Source of the DNA: JAYZVT01 sp050248375
GTDB lineage: Bacteria > Pseudomonadota > Alphaproteobacteria > Rhizobiales > Methyloligellaceae
Reading direction: 5' to 3'
NCBI GenBank assembly: GCA_050248375.1
Contig: JBFWSL010000011.1
Coordinates: 1-28,328, forward strand
DNA: 28,328 bases
Within the stretch, counting starts at the first letter, position 1; each line of letters opens with the position of its first letter. A model generated the notes under the pieces. The model saw nothing but the letters and a program-made list of their open reading frames with translations. It ran no database searches and had not been told where the DNA came from. A program made the position numbers and the translations under genes. Positions 7,344-16,170 of this stretch are shown here, in pieces.

Positions 7344-7448
7344 TCGTCACCATCGGGCTCGACCCGGTGGTCCATGCCACGTGTTCAGCGAACCTCAATG
7401 CGAATGGCAAGGCTGCATGGATTGCCGGATCAAGTCCGGAAATGACGA
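7344..7448. repeat. inverted pair of a 34-bp interspersed repeat
   Basis: Arms at 7344-7377 and 7415-7448 are imperfect inverted copies (24 of 34 positions match) around 37 bp. The right arm contains TGGATTGCCGGATCAAGTCCGG followed by AAATGACGA, split here by me; each arm has its own small CCGG...CCGG-type hairpin. The left arm ends in TCCATGC, so the GCATGGA ends face inward. The core TGGA-n-CCGG-n-TC(A/G)AG-n-CCGG is shared with the element at 21682-21878. The element fills the space between the znuC stop and the monooxygenase stop and could act as a two-way terminator for these convergent genes. Confidence 0.7.
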
Positions 7449-7489
7449 GAGTGTGCGAGTGATTCGAGGCTCTTGCTCCTGCGGTAGAT

Positions 7490-8878
7490 TCAGGAAGCCA
7501 GTTCGAGCTTTTCGCGGGCGGCCGCGGGCATTTCCGCACGGGGCGCAGCGGACGGCCAGGGCGCGCTGGCGAGGCCGCCGAAGCGCTTGAGCAGCTTCCT
7601 GATGTAGGTGCGGTAGCGGTAGTGCTGCACCTCCAGCTTGTGGCGCTCGCTGTCCACATAGGTAACGCCGTGGTCGAGGCTCGGGGAGGCCGAGGCCTTG
7701 AGGGAACGGAACCATCCGACCTTGTCCGGCGCGATCTCCTGGCCGACGACGAAGCTGGCGATCATGCGCGCCTGGTAGTCGGCGAGCTGCCAGAAGCTGC
7801 CTTCGGCGGGCTGCACCAGGCCGACGCAGAAGAGATTGTCGATCTCGCGGTGGACGACGTTGAGGAACAGCGGGCTGGAGCCGTCCTCCCGCACGAAATA
7901 CTCGCGCGGCATGAAGGGGAAGGTGAGATTGAAGCCGGTGGCCCAGACGATCATGTCCACCTCCTCGCGGGAGCCGTCCCTGAAGGCGACCATGCGGCCG
8001 TCGAGGCGTTCCACGTCGGGCTTCACGGTGATGCGGCCGTGGGCGAGGTGGTCGAGATAGGCCGACGCGGAGGAAGGATGCGCCTCGAGCAGGCGGTGGT
8101 CCGGCTTGGGCAACCCGTATTTCTCGTGCGGGCCGACGAGGATGTAGAGCGCGCCCTCATACATGGAGCGCAGCAGCTTGCGCGGCAGCGGCCAGCGCTG
8201 GGTCAGGTCGATGATGACGTCGAGCGGCCGGCCGAAGATGAACTTGGGCAGGAAGTGATAGGTGCGGCGCATGGAATGCAGCACCGTGCGCGACAGGTTG
8301 GCCGCGTCGGCGGCGATGTCGCAGCCGGAGTTCCCGGCGCCGACCACGAGCACGCGCTTGCCGGCGAGCTGTTCGCGGGTCTTCATCTCGTGGGTGTGCA
8401 GGGATTCTCCCGTGAAGCTGCCGGGATATTCGGGGAACTTCGGATCCCAGTGGTGGCCGTTGGCGACCACGAGGCCGTCATAGACGCGAGGGCCGGGTTC
8501 GCCCTTGATGGTCACGAGCCAGCGGCCGCCGTCGCGCTCCACCTTCACCACCTCGGTGTTGAAGGTGATGCAGTCGTGCAGGCCGAAGTGGCGCGCGTAG
8601 GACTGGATGTAATCGTTGGCCTGGCGGCGGCTGAGGAACTGCGGATACTCCGCCGGCATCGGGAAATCGAGATAGCGGGTGAGCCGCTTGGAGGTGTTCA
8701 GGTGGGTGGTCTCGTAGACCACGTGCGGGCTTGCGGGATTCCAGATTCCGCCGATGTCCGCCTCGCGCTCGAAGCAGTCGAAGGGGATGCCCCGCTGCTT
8801 GAAATTCTTGACCACGGCGATGCCGCAGGCCCCGGCGCCGATGATGCAGTAACGCTTTGTGCTGGAAGGAGTTTTCAT
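7490..8878 (-). CDS. flavin-containing monooxygenase (NAD(P)-binding FAD oxidoreductase)
   Basis: The protein has 462 residues. An FAD-binding Rossmann motif sits at 14-19 (GAGACG), followed by FEREADIGGIWN. The FMO-type fingerprint is visible as FTGESLHTHEMK, next to a second, NADPH-binding, Rossmann motif (VLVVGAGNSGCDIA), and ATGFNLTFPF appears later. These define class B flavin monooxygenases of the FMO group, which oxygenate soft nucleophiles (N or S) or, in relatives, ketones. The substrate cannot be told. The start at 8876-8878 is used because the Rossmann fold begins at once; an upstream extension to 9019 would overlap znuB. It lies on the opposite strand between znuC and znuB, an unusual position, with its own promoter expected in 8879-9017. 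Confidence 0.88.
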   Translation of the reverse strand: MKTPSSTKRYCIIGAGACGIAVVKNFKQRGIPFDCFEREADIGGIWNPASPHVVYETTHLNTSKRLTRYLDFPMPAEYPQFLSRRQANDYIQSYARHFGLHDCITFNTEVVKVERDGGRWLVTIKGEPGPRVYDGLVVANGHHWDPKFPEYPGSFTGESLHTHEMKTREQLAGKRVLVVGAGNSGCDIAADAANLSRTVLHSMRRTYHFLPKFIFGRPLDVIIDLTQRWPLPRKLLRSMYEGALYILVGPHEKYGLPKPDHRLLEAHPSSASAYLDHLAHGRITVKPDVERLDGRMVAFRDGSREEVDMIVWATGFNLTFPFMPREYFVREDGSSPLFLNVVHREIDNLFCVGLVQPAEGSFWQLADYQARMIASFVVGQEIAPDKVGWFRSLKASASPSLDHGVTYVDSERHKLEVQHYRYRTYIRKLLKRFGGLASAPWPSAAPRAEMPAAAREKLELAS

Positions 8879-9017
8879 CGGCGCTCCGGCGGGGGCACGA
8901 TGGCACTCCCGGCTCTCCCGCATTGACTTCCTAGCGGGGACGAATAACACATTTTCGCAGGCCAAACACCCGGCTTCCGGTGGCGAAAGGTCGCTATCGT
9001 TGCCGCAAGGACCGACC

Positions 9018-9823
9018 ATGGACAGCCTTTTCCTTCAGGCATTGCTGGCGGGAGCCGGCATCTCGCTCGCCGCGGCGCCGCTGGGGTGCTTCGTGGTGTG
9101 GCGCAGGCTGTCCTATTTCGGCTCCACCATCGCCCATAGCGGCCTGCTCGGCGCGGCGGCGGGCCTGCTGCTCTCCATCGACCCGACCGTCGGCGTCATC
9201 GTCACGGCGATCCTGCTGTCGGTCATGCTGACCCTGCTGCAGCGCCGCCGGGCGCTGCCTTCCGACGCGCTGCTCGGCATCCTGGCGCATGCGTCCCTGG
9301 CGGCGGGCTTCATCGTCGCCGGGCTGCTGGGCGGCAGCCGTATAGACCTGATGGGCTATCTGTTCGGCGACGTGCTTGCCGTGTCGGACCGGGACCTCGC
9401 CTGGATCTACGGCGGCGGCGCGCTGGTGCTCGGCGTGACCGTGTGGATCTGGCGTCCGCTGCTGGCGATGTCGGTGCACGAGGAGCTGGCGCAGGCCGAG
9501 GGCGTCAACGTGGCGCGCGCCAACGCCGTCTTCATGGTGCTGCTGGCGATCACGGTGGCGCTGGCCATGAAGGTGGTCGGCATCCTGCTGATCGCCTCGC
9601 TGCTGGTGATTCCGGCCGCCGCCGCGCGGCCCTTCTCGTCCACGCCTGAGATGATGGCGGTGATCGCGACGGTCGTCGCCATCGCGGCGGTCGCGGCGGG
9701 GCTGGGCGCCGCATTCTGGCTTGACCAGCCCGCGGGGCCGGCCATCGTGCTGGTGCTCGCCGTCTTCTTCGCGTTGTCGCTGGCGGGTAGCCTGAGGGCC
9801 GGCGCAGGACAGGGGCAGGCACA

Positions 9824-9827
<4 letters not shown>
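9018..9827 (+). CDS. znuB: zinc ABC transporter permease ZnuB
   Basis: The 269-residue integral inner-membrane protein is of the ABC-3 permease family (manganese/zinc uptake). It begins MDSLFLQALLAGAGISLAAAPLGCFVVWRRLSYFGSTIAHSGL-type sequence, which is the family's conserved first segment (FGSTIAHSGLLG), and later has GLLGGSRIDLMGYLFGDVLAV and VVGILLIASLLVIPAAAARP. About seven or eight hydrophobic segments are visible. It should form the zinc channel driven by ZnuC. It does not directly follow znuC and so needs its own promoter in 8879-9017 or read-through; AATAACACATTTT in that gap weakly resembles the AT-rich stretch before zur. Its TGA overlaps the GTG start of ispG. Confidence 0.92.
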
Positions 9828-11060
<1,233 letters not shown>

Positions 11061-11080
<20 letters not shown>

Positions 11081-11954
11081 CGAAGCGCGCGGCCTCGATG
11101 AGCGTGGCGGCGCGTTCGCCGAAGGGCTTCAGGCGGGAGACGGCTTCCTCCTCCAGGTCGGCGAGCAGGGTGCGCGCCTTCTGCACGCCGAAGGCGGCGA
11201 CGAGGGTGGCCTTGCCGGCGCCGCGGTCCTTGCCGATGGCCTTGCCCAGCAGGGATGTGTCTCCCTCGACGTCGAGCAGGTCGTCGGCGAGCTGGAACGC
11301 CTGGCCGATGGCCCTGCCGAAGGCGGCGAGCGCCGCGCGGGGCTTCGGCTCGGCCTTGCCGAGGATGGCTCCGGCCTCGCAGGCATAGCGGATCAGGGCG
11401 CCGGTCTTGAGCGCCTGCAACTGCCGGATCTGGTCCACTTCGAGGGTTCTGCCCTCCGCCTCCAGGTCGAGCGCCTGGCCGCCCGCCATGCCGGTCCAGC
11501 CGGCGGCGCGGGCGAGCCCGAGGATCAGCTCGGTGCGCACGGCGGGATCGGCATTGGTCTCGCGCCGCGCGAGGATCTCGAAGGCGAGCGTCAGCAGGCC
11601 GTCGCCGGCAAGGATCGCGGTCGCCTCGTCGAAGGCCTTGTGCACGGTCGGGCGTCCGCGGCGCAGGTCGTCGTCGTCCATGGCGGGCAGGTCGTCGTGG
11701 ACGAGCGAATAGCAATGCACGCATTCGAGAGCGGCGGCGGCGTCGAGGGCGTTCTCCGTCTTCACGCCGAACAGGCCGGCGCTCTCGATCAGCAGCAGCG
11801 GCCGCAGCCGCTTGCCGCCGCCCAGCGTGGCGTAGCGCATGGCCTCGGCCAGGCGCCCAGGCGGCGAGGACGGGCCGCGCGTGCCCGAGAGATGGTCGCG
11901 CAGGCGCTGCTCGACGATGGCGGCGATGATCGAAATCTTGACGTCGAAAGACAT
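11061..11954 (-). CDS. ispA: polyprenyl (farnesyl) diphosphate synthase
   Basis: This 297-residue all-alpha prenyltransferase condenses IPP with DMAPP and GPP to make FPP. The first aspartate-rich motif DDLPAMDDDD lies at 87-96 and the second, DDLLD, at 224-228; GGGKRLRP (45-52) binds IPP. The residues before the first motif (CYSLVHDD) match the E. coli IspA type, supporting a C15 rather than C20 product, though GGPP synthase is not excluded. A GGGGGA run precedes the ATG. In many alphaproteobacteria ispA sits with xseB and dxs; here it is alone, divergent from mtgA and convergent with ispG, sharing 20 bp at the 3' ends. Confidence 0.93.
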
Positions 11955-12055
11955 GTTCCCCCGCGCGACGGCCTCTCACGGCGCTGGACAAGTCCGAATA
12001 CTTTCGGTGATACCACGTTGGAAAGCCACGCAGCCAGTGGCTAGCATGCAGCGGA

Positions 12056-12781
12056 ATGGCGAAGGGGAAACAAGCCGTAAAGGTCCGGTGGTGGAGCCGG
12101 TGGCCGCGCGCGCTGCGTCTCGCGGCCGCCGTTCTCGCCGTGCTCGCGCTTCTGCCTCTGGCGCTGATCCTGCTTTATCTCCTCGTCGATCCGCCCGCCT
12201 CCACGCTGATGGTGAGCGAGAAGCTTTCGGGAAAGACCATCCGGCACAAATGGGTGCCGCTGGAGAAGATATCGAAGAATCTCGTGCGGGCGGTGGTGAC
12301 CTCCGAGGATGCACGCTTCTGCGATCACTGGGGAGTGGACTGGCGGGCCGTCAGCGACGCCATCGAGGAGGCGGAGGAAGACGGCGGCGCCATTCGCGGG
12401 GCCAGCACGATCCCAATGCAGACGGCCAAGAACCTGTTCCTGTGGAGCGACCGCAGCTATGTGCGCAAGGCGGTGGAGATACCGCTCACCTATGTCATGT
12501 CCGCGGTGTGGCCGAAACGGCGGATGATCGAGATTTATCTCAATATCGCCGAATGGGGACCCGGGGTGTTCGGGGCCCAGGCGGCGGCGCGCTATCATTT
12601 CCGCAAGGACGCCGCCGACCTGACACCGGGGGAAGCGGCGCTGCTGGCCGCCTCGCTGCCGAACCCGCATGTGCGCCGGGCCGGCCGGCCGGGGCCGCGG
12701 ACGCGGGGGCTGGCCAGCCGTCTGCAGGTGCGCGCGGCCCGCGAGGGGGTGCCGCTGGGGTGCATCTACCCCGGCGAATGA
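12056..12781 (+). CDS. mtgA: monofunctional peptidoglycan glycosyltransferase
   Basis: The protein has 241 residues. A basic N-terminus is followed by one transmembrane helix (about 22-43), then a periplasmic GT51 domain. The catalytic glutamate is E84 in TSEDARFCDHWGVD; GASTIPMQTAKN and KRRMIEIYLNIAEWGPGVFG are the other GT51 motifs, and LTPGEAALLAASLPNP follows. It polymerises lipid II into glycan strands without a transpeptidase domain, as the length shows. The ribosome site (GCGGA directly upstream) is weak. mtgA next to rpmF is a familiar alphaproteobacterial pairing. It is divergent from ispA across 101 bp. Confidence 0.93.
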   Translation: MAKGKQAVKVRWWSRWPRALRLAAAVLAVLALLPLALILLYLLVDPPASTLMVSEKLSGKTIRHKWVPLEKISKNLVRAVVTSEDARFCDHWGVDWRAVSDAIEEAEEDGGAIRGASTIPMQTAKNLFLWSDRSYVRKAVEIPLTYVMSAVWPKRRMIEIYLNIAEWGPGVFGAQAAARYHFRKDAADLTPGEAALLAASLPNPHVRRAGRPGPRTRGLASRLQVRAAREGVPLGCIYPGE

Positions 12782-12796
12782 GGGCTCCCTGGACAC

Positions 12797-12825
12797 TGGC
12801 CAATGGCGGGGAAACTGATTATAAG
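12797..12825 (+). promoter_or_regulatory. candidate promoter for rpmF
   Basis: TGGCCA (12797-12802) and TATAAG (12820-12825) are spaced by 17 bp in the 120-bp gap between mtgA and rpmF. The -10 is good and stands out as the only AT-rich spot; the -35 is a 4-of-6 match. The predicted leader is about 70 nt. Confidence 0.4.
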
Positions 12826-12901
12826 AGCGCCGAACCGCGGCTGACGGAGCCGCCGGACATGCGTCCAGCGGCCGGGCCGCGACGCAGTTTGGAGACCTGA
12901 A

Positions 12902-13087
12902 ATGGCTGTTCCGAAAAGGAAAACCTCCCGCATGAAGCGTGGGCAGCGGCGCTCGAACCATGCGCTGAAGCGTCCGACCTTCGTGGAGGACAAGGAGAGC
13001 GGCGAGTTGCGCCGCCCGCATCACATCGACCTGAAATCCGGCAAGTATCGCGGCCGGCAGGTGCTCGAGCCGAGGGACGAGTTCTAG
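12902..13087 (+). CDS. rpmF: 50S ribosomal protein L32
   Basis: The 61-residue basic protein starts MAVPKRKTSRMKRGQRRSNHALK and ends with GELRRPHHIDLKSGKYRGRQVL, the normal alphaproteobacterial L32 pattern lacking zinc-binding cysteines. It is a structural protein of the large ribosomal subunit. GGAGACCTGAA lies directly before the ATG. In many other bacteria rpmF is followed by plsX and fabH; here it follows mtgA and precedes a small membrane protein. Two perfect palindromes follow it: GGCGATCGCC (13087-13096, overlapping the stop) and CCGGTACCGG (13102-13111). Confidence 0.97.
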   Translation: MAVPKRKTSRMKRGQRRSNHALKRPTFVEDKESGELRRPHHIDLKSGKYRGRQVLEPRDEF

Positions 13088-13131
13088 GCGATCGCCGATA
13101 ACCGGTACCGGGGGCCTGCTGGAGAACGGGG

Positions 13132-13533
13132 ATGCTGCTGAGCCTGCCTTACCTGATCCTGCCGCTGATCGCCTATAACGCGATCGTCTTCGGGACCGGC
13201 GCGTCCTTCGATACCGGGATGCTTCAGGTCAACATGCTCTCGGGGGCGGTGTGGCGGTTCACCCTCGGCGACCTGATGCTGACGGGCACGCTGCTGCTGC
13301 TGTTCATCGAGATCCTGAAGGCGACGCGTACCGGCGGCAATTCGCTGGTGGACCATGCGCTGTCCACCATCGTTTTCATCATCTGCCTGATCGAATTCCT
13401 TGTGGTACCGGAGGCGGCGACGTCGCTGTTCTTCCTGATCACCATCGTCTGCCTGATCGACGTGATCGCGGGCTTCTCGGTAACCATCCGGGCGGCGCGG
13501 CGCGACTTCTCGGTCGGCCCCGGCGCGCATTAG
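13132..13533 (+). CDS. small hypothetical membrane protein
   Basis: The protein has 133 residues and I do not recognise the family. Four hydrophobic segments are visible: about 3-20 (LSLPYLILPLIAYNAIVF), 43-62 (FTLGDLMLTGTLLLLFIEIL), 78-92 (STIVFIICLIEFLVV) and 97-116 (SLFFLITIVCLIDVIAGFSV), with a basic tail (RAARRDF). The short loops and lack of a signal peptide suggest a compact inner-membrane protein. GGAGAACGGGG precedes the ATG. It follows rpmF by 44 bp on the same strand, so they may share a transcript. Its TAG stop is the first triplet of interspersed repeat A (13531-13583). Confidence 0.75.
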   Translation: MLLSLPYLILPLIAYNAIVFGTGASFDTGMLQVNMLSGAVWRFTLGDLMLTGTLLLLFIEILKATRTGGNSLVDHALSTIVFIICLIEFLVVPEAATSLFFLITIVCLIDVIAGFSVTIRAARRDFSVGPGAH

Positions 13534-13583
13534 CGCATCATCCGGCCAAATGGAATCGCCTGGCCGATAAGATCATGCTCTAG
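13531..13583. repeat. interspersed palindromic repeat, copy A
   Basis: The element begins TAGCGCATCATCCGGCC, continues through TGGAATCGCCTGGCCG and ends ATAAGATCATGCTCTAG. The outer arms GCGCATCATC and GATCATGCtC pair imperfectly; the inner CGGCCA and TGGCCG pair perfectly. Copy B at 15988-16040 has the same plan (TAGCGCATCA, GGTGGAATCGCCTGGCCG, GATGCGC). It lies between two convergent genes, where it may end both transcripts. Its first three bases serve as the stop of the membrane protein gene. Confidence 0.75.
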
Positions 13584-13598
13584 CCGCGCGACAGGATC

Positions 13599-13925
13599 TC
13601 AGGCTTTCAGATTGGCATTCGCCCCGGGCCGGGACGGTCCCGTTCTGGCACGCCGGGCGTAGGCGGCGTCCGCGCAGCGGCGCCGGTCGGCGCGCTCGGC
13701 GTTGCAATCCTCCGCGGGCGCGTATTGCAGCACGAGCTGGGCGAGAAAGGGGGCGGACCGCCTATGCGTGGGCATGGGACGGGCGGTCCGGACCTGGTCC
13801 GCTGTGGCGGCGGGGGTCAAACCGGGGTTTTCGGGGTCCGGGGCGGGCAGGAGAGCCGGCAGGGCGGGGCGGGGACGATGCTCCGCCTGGGCAGCTCCTC
13901 CGGGAAGTATCGCCGTCACTCTCAT
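13599..13925 (-). CDS. small hypothetical protein
   Basis: The protein has 108 residues, beginning MRVTAILPGGAAQAE. I chose the ATG at 13923-13925 because AGGACTGG lies at a suitable distance upstream; a longer in-frame start at 14048 adds sequence with no support. The N-terminal half is rich in Pro and Ala. The second half (THRRSAPFLAQLVLQYAPAEDCNAE, here given in two pieces by position 63-87) carries a helix FLAQLVLQ and an ending RRRCADAAYARRAR. This layout resembles short uncharacterised alphaproteobacterial proteins with an APFLAQL-type helix. There is no signal peptide or membrane segment. Function is unknown; coding status is supported by the start context and by lack of any competing gene. 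Confidence 0.5.
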   Translation of the reverse strand: MRVTAILPGGAAQAEHRPRPALPALLPAPDPENPGLTPAATADQVRTARPMPTHRRSAPFLAQLVLQYAPAEDCNAERADRRRCADAAYARRARTGPSRPGANANLKA

Positions 13926-14076
13926 GTTTACCAGTCCTGTTAACGCCTCGTCCCGTTCGGGGACATCTGGCCCTTGTGTCGCAAGACCCGGGCCAGCGCG
14001 GAATCTCCAGACGCCGGGCCACTCTCCCGAAGCCCCGTGGCCGGGCATTTGGCCAATATTAATAGTTAGCGCATTA

Positions 14077-14108
14077 GGGTCGATCGACCCAGAAGGGTTA
14101 AGCGCTTA
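14077..14108. promoter_or_regulatory. two perfect palindromes before the c-di-GMP phosphodiesterase gene
   Basis: GGGTCGATCGACCC (14077-14090) and TAAGCGCTTA (14099-14108) are both perfect palindromes and lie 31 and 13 bp before the ATG at 14122. They sit just downstream of an AT-rich patch (14055-14070) that could hold a promoter. They are plausible operators for an unidentified dimeric regulator. The region 13926-14121 otherwise contains nothing I can assign. Confidence 0.4.
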
Positions 14109-14121
14109 CGGGGAAGGGATC

Positions 14122-15990
14122 ATGTCGGAGGGTGCAGAAGGGGCCTACGCGGCGGGCGCGTGTGACCCCTCGGAGGAGGTATCCGCCGTTCCCCGTCCGC
14201 CGGCTTGCGTGGACGAGGCGCCGCCCCGCATGCGCGGGATCGCCGCCGCGACCGTGCCCGGAGCCGCCCCCTTCGACGTGCTGAGGGTGCTGAGCGCGGC
14301 CGGCGAGAGCTGCTACATCTGGTCGATCACCAGCGACGACATGGTCTGGACCGGCAATGCCCTCGACATCCTCAGGTCGCCGAGTCCCGAAGACCTCAAG
14401 CGCGGCCGCTCCTACCAGCTCCTGCTCGATCCCGAATTCGCCGAGAAGCGCTACCTGACGCTGCTGGAGGCCGCCGGCAAGGACACCGGCGAGGGCGCGC
14501 CCTACTGGGTGCAATACCGTTTCAAGCCGAAGGGCCGGCGCAGCAAGGACAGCCTGTGGATCGAGGATACCGGGCGCTGCTTCGCGGGGCCGGGGGGGCG
14601 GCCGGACCGCGCTTGGGGCGTGGTGCGCGTCATCAACGAGCGCTACGAGCGCGAGCAGAAGCTGCTGTTCCTGAGCGCCCATGACGAGTTGACCGGCCAC
14701 ATGAACCGCAACTCGCTCACCGAAGCGCTGTCGAGCTATCTGGAGACCTCCTCGGAGGGACGGACCTTTGGCGCCTTCCTGATGGCGGCGGTGAACAACC
14801 TCGGCCATGTGAACGACACCTATGGCTTCGAGGTGGGCGACGAGGTGCTGCGCATCGTCGGCCAGCGGCTGAAGAGCTGCCTGCGCGGCAGCGACGTGAT
14901 CGGGCGCTACGGCTCCAACAAGTTCGGCCTGCTGCTCAGGGACTGCGGGCCGGACCAGTTCGAATCCATCGCCGAGCGGCTGGTGAGTTCGGTCAGCGAT
15001 TCCGTGGTGGAGACCTCGGCCGGCGCGCTGGCGACCACGGTGCGGCTCGGCGCGGTGCTGATTCCAAAGCAGGCGCGCACGGTCAACAGCGTGGTCTGCC
15101 GCTCACTGGAGGCGCTGGAGTGGGCGCGCACGAAGAACCCGCTCGGCTACCGGGTGTTCGAGCCGTCGGAGCAGCGCGACAACCGCCGCAAGCGCAATGT
15201 GGTGCTCGCCGACCAGGTGCTGCAGGCGCTGAACGAACGGCGCATGATGCTGGCGCTGCAGCCGATCGTGGCCAGAGACAGCCGGCGCCCGGCCTTCTAC
15301 GAATGCCTGCTGCGCATGCGCGCCACCGACGGCAGCGTCATTTCCGCGGGCGAGTTCATTCCGGTGGCCGAGCAGCTCGGCCTGGCCGGTCTCATCGACC
15401 ATCGGGTGCTGGAACTGGCGGTGAAGATGCTGCAGGGACTGCCGGAGCTGCGGCTGTCCATGAATGTGTCGGGCGAGACCACCGGCAACAAGGAGTGGCT
15501 GGAGGCGCTGGCCGCCGCCACCGGGGGCGACCGCGACGTGGCCGGCCGGCTGACCATCGAGATCACCGAGACGGTGGCGATCGCCGACATCGAGGAGTCG
15601 ATCTCCTTCGTGCGCTGCCTGAAGGAGCTGGGCTGCAGGGTGGCCATCGACGACTTCGGCGCCGGCTATTCGTCCTTCCGCAACCTGCGCCTGCTCAACG
15701 TCGACCTGGTCAAGATCGACGGCTCCTTCGTGCACAACCTGGCGCAGAGCCCGGAGGACCGCATCTTCGTGGAGACGCTGACCGGGCTGGCGCGCAACTT
15801 CGGGCTGGAGACGGTGGCGGAATGGGTGGCGGACGAGGCCACCGCCGCGATCCTCAGCGACCTCGGGGTGGACTATTTCCAGGGTTTCCATTTCGGCGCG
15901 CCGCGGCTGGTGGGCGGCGCGGCGCAGGCAAGGCCGCGCGCCGAGGAGGCCGGAGGCGCAGCGGTGGCTGCGGCGGGCACGGACTGCTAG
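14122..15990 (+). CDS. PAS-(degenerate GGDEF)-EAL c-di-GMP phosphodiesterase
   Basis: The protein has 622 residues, is predicted soluble, and has no membrane segment. A PAS-like domain covers about 51-175 (CYIWSITSDDMVWTGNALDIL ... WIEDTGRCF ... GVVRVINER). The GGDEF domain (about 183-345) starts with LSAHDELTGHMNRNSL, but its signature is GSNKF (264-268), so cyclase activity should be lost. The RxxD inhibitory site is kept at 255-258, exactly five residues before it. The EAL domain (about 362-600) has all expected catalytic residues: E394 (ECLLR), N448, E480, D510-D511 (IDDFGAGYSS), K531, E567 and Q587. I infer hydrolysis of c-di-GMP to pGpG, with PAS and GGDEF as sensory or allosteric parts. 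The tail from 598 is low complexity. The TAG stop is the first triplet of repeat copy B. It is convergent with phaR. Confidence 0.9.
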   Translation: MSEGAEGAYAAGACDPSEEVSAVPRPPACVDEAPPRMRGIAAATVPGAAPFDVLRVLSAAGESCYIWSITSDDMVWTGNALDILRSPSPEDLKRGRSYQLLLDPEFAEKRYLTLLEAAGKDTGEGAPYWVQYRFKPKGRRSKDSLWIEDTGRCFAGPGGRPDRAWGVVRVINERYEREQKLLFLSAHDELTGHMNRNSLTEALSSYLETSSEGRTFGAFLMAAVNNLGHVNDTYGFEVGDEVLRIVGQRLKSCLRGSDVIGRYGSNKFGLLLRDCGPDQFESIAERLVSSVSDSVVETSAGALATTVRLGAVLIPKQARTVNSVVCRSLEALEWARTKNPLGYRVFEPSEQRDNRRKRNVVLADQVLQALNERRMMLALQPIVARDSRRPAFYECLLRMRATDGSVISAGEFIPVAEQLGLAGLIDHRVLELAVKMLQGLPELRLSMNVSGETTGNKEWLEALAAATGGDRDVAGRLTIEITETVAIADIEESISFVRCLKELGCRVAIDDFGAGYSSFRNLRLLNVDLVKIDGSFVHNLAQSPEDRIFVETLTGLARNFGLETVAEWVADEATAAILSDLGVDYFQGFHFGAPRLVGGAAQARPRAEEAGGAAVAAAGTDC

Positions 15991-16040
15991 CGCATCAGCC
16001 CGCCAGGTGGAATCGCCTGGCCGGTAAGACGATGCGCCAG
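15988..16040. repeat. interspersed palindromic repeat, copy B
   Basis: It has the same plan as copy A: TAGCGCATCA at the left, TGGAATCGCCTGGCCG in the middle, and a closing GATGCGC. Outer arms GCGCATC and GATGCGC are perfectly complementary, and inner CCAGG and CCTGG pair. Its first triplet is the stop codon of the phosphodiesterase gene. Confidence 0.75.
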
Positions 16041-16049
16041 ATCAATAGC

Positions 16050-16104
16050 TTGAGCATGATCTTATCGGAAAGGTGGTATCCACTTTTCCGAAGCATGCTT
16101 TAGC
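16050..16104. repeat. second hairpin element after the phosphodiesterase gene
   Basis: TCGGAAAGGTGG (16065-16076) and CCACTTTTCCGA (16080-16091) form a 12-bp stem with one mismatch around TAT, enclosed by AGCATG (16053-16058) and CATGCT (16094-16099). The arrangement GAGCATGATCTTATC...TTTCCG is a widespread alphaproteobacterial interspersed palindrome (general knowledge). Together with copy B it fills the gap toward the convergent phaR and could stop both transcripts. Confidence 0.7.
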
Positions 16105-16170
16105 GCGCGGCACAGGCCGCATCACACGAATATCACAAAGGGCAGGGAAACGGAGCGGGCCCGCGTCCGC

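Noticed and set aside
14122..15990. Bifunctional diguanylate cyclase/phosphodiesterase
   Set aside because: The cyclase signature is GSNKF, lacking the glycine and acidic residues needed for activity.
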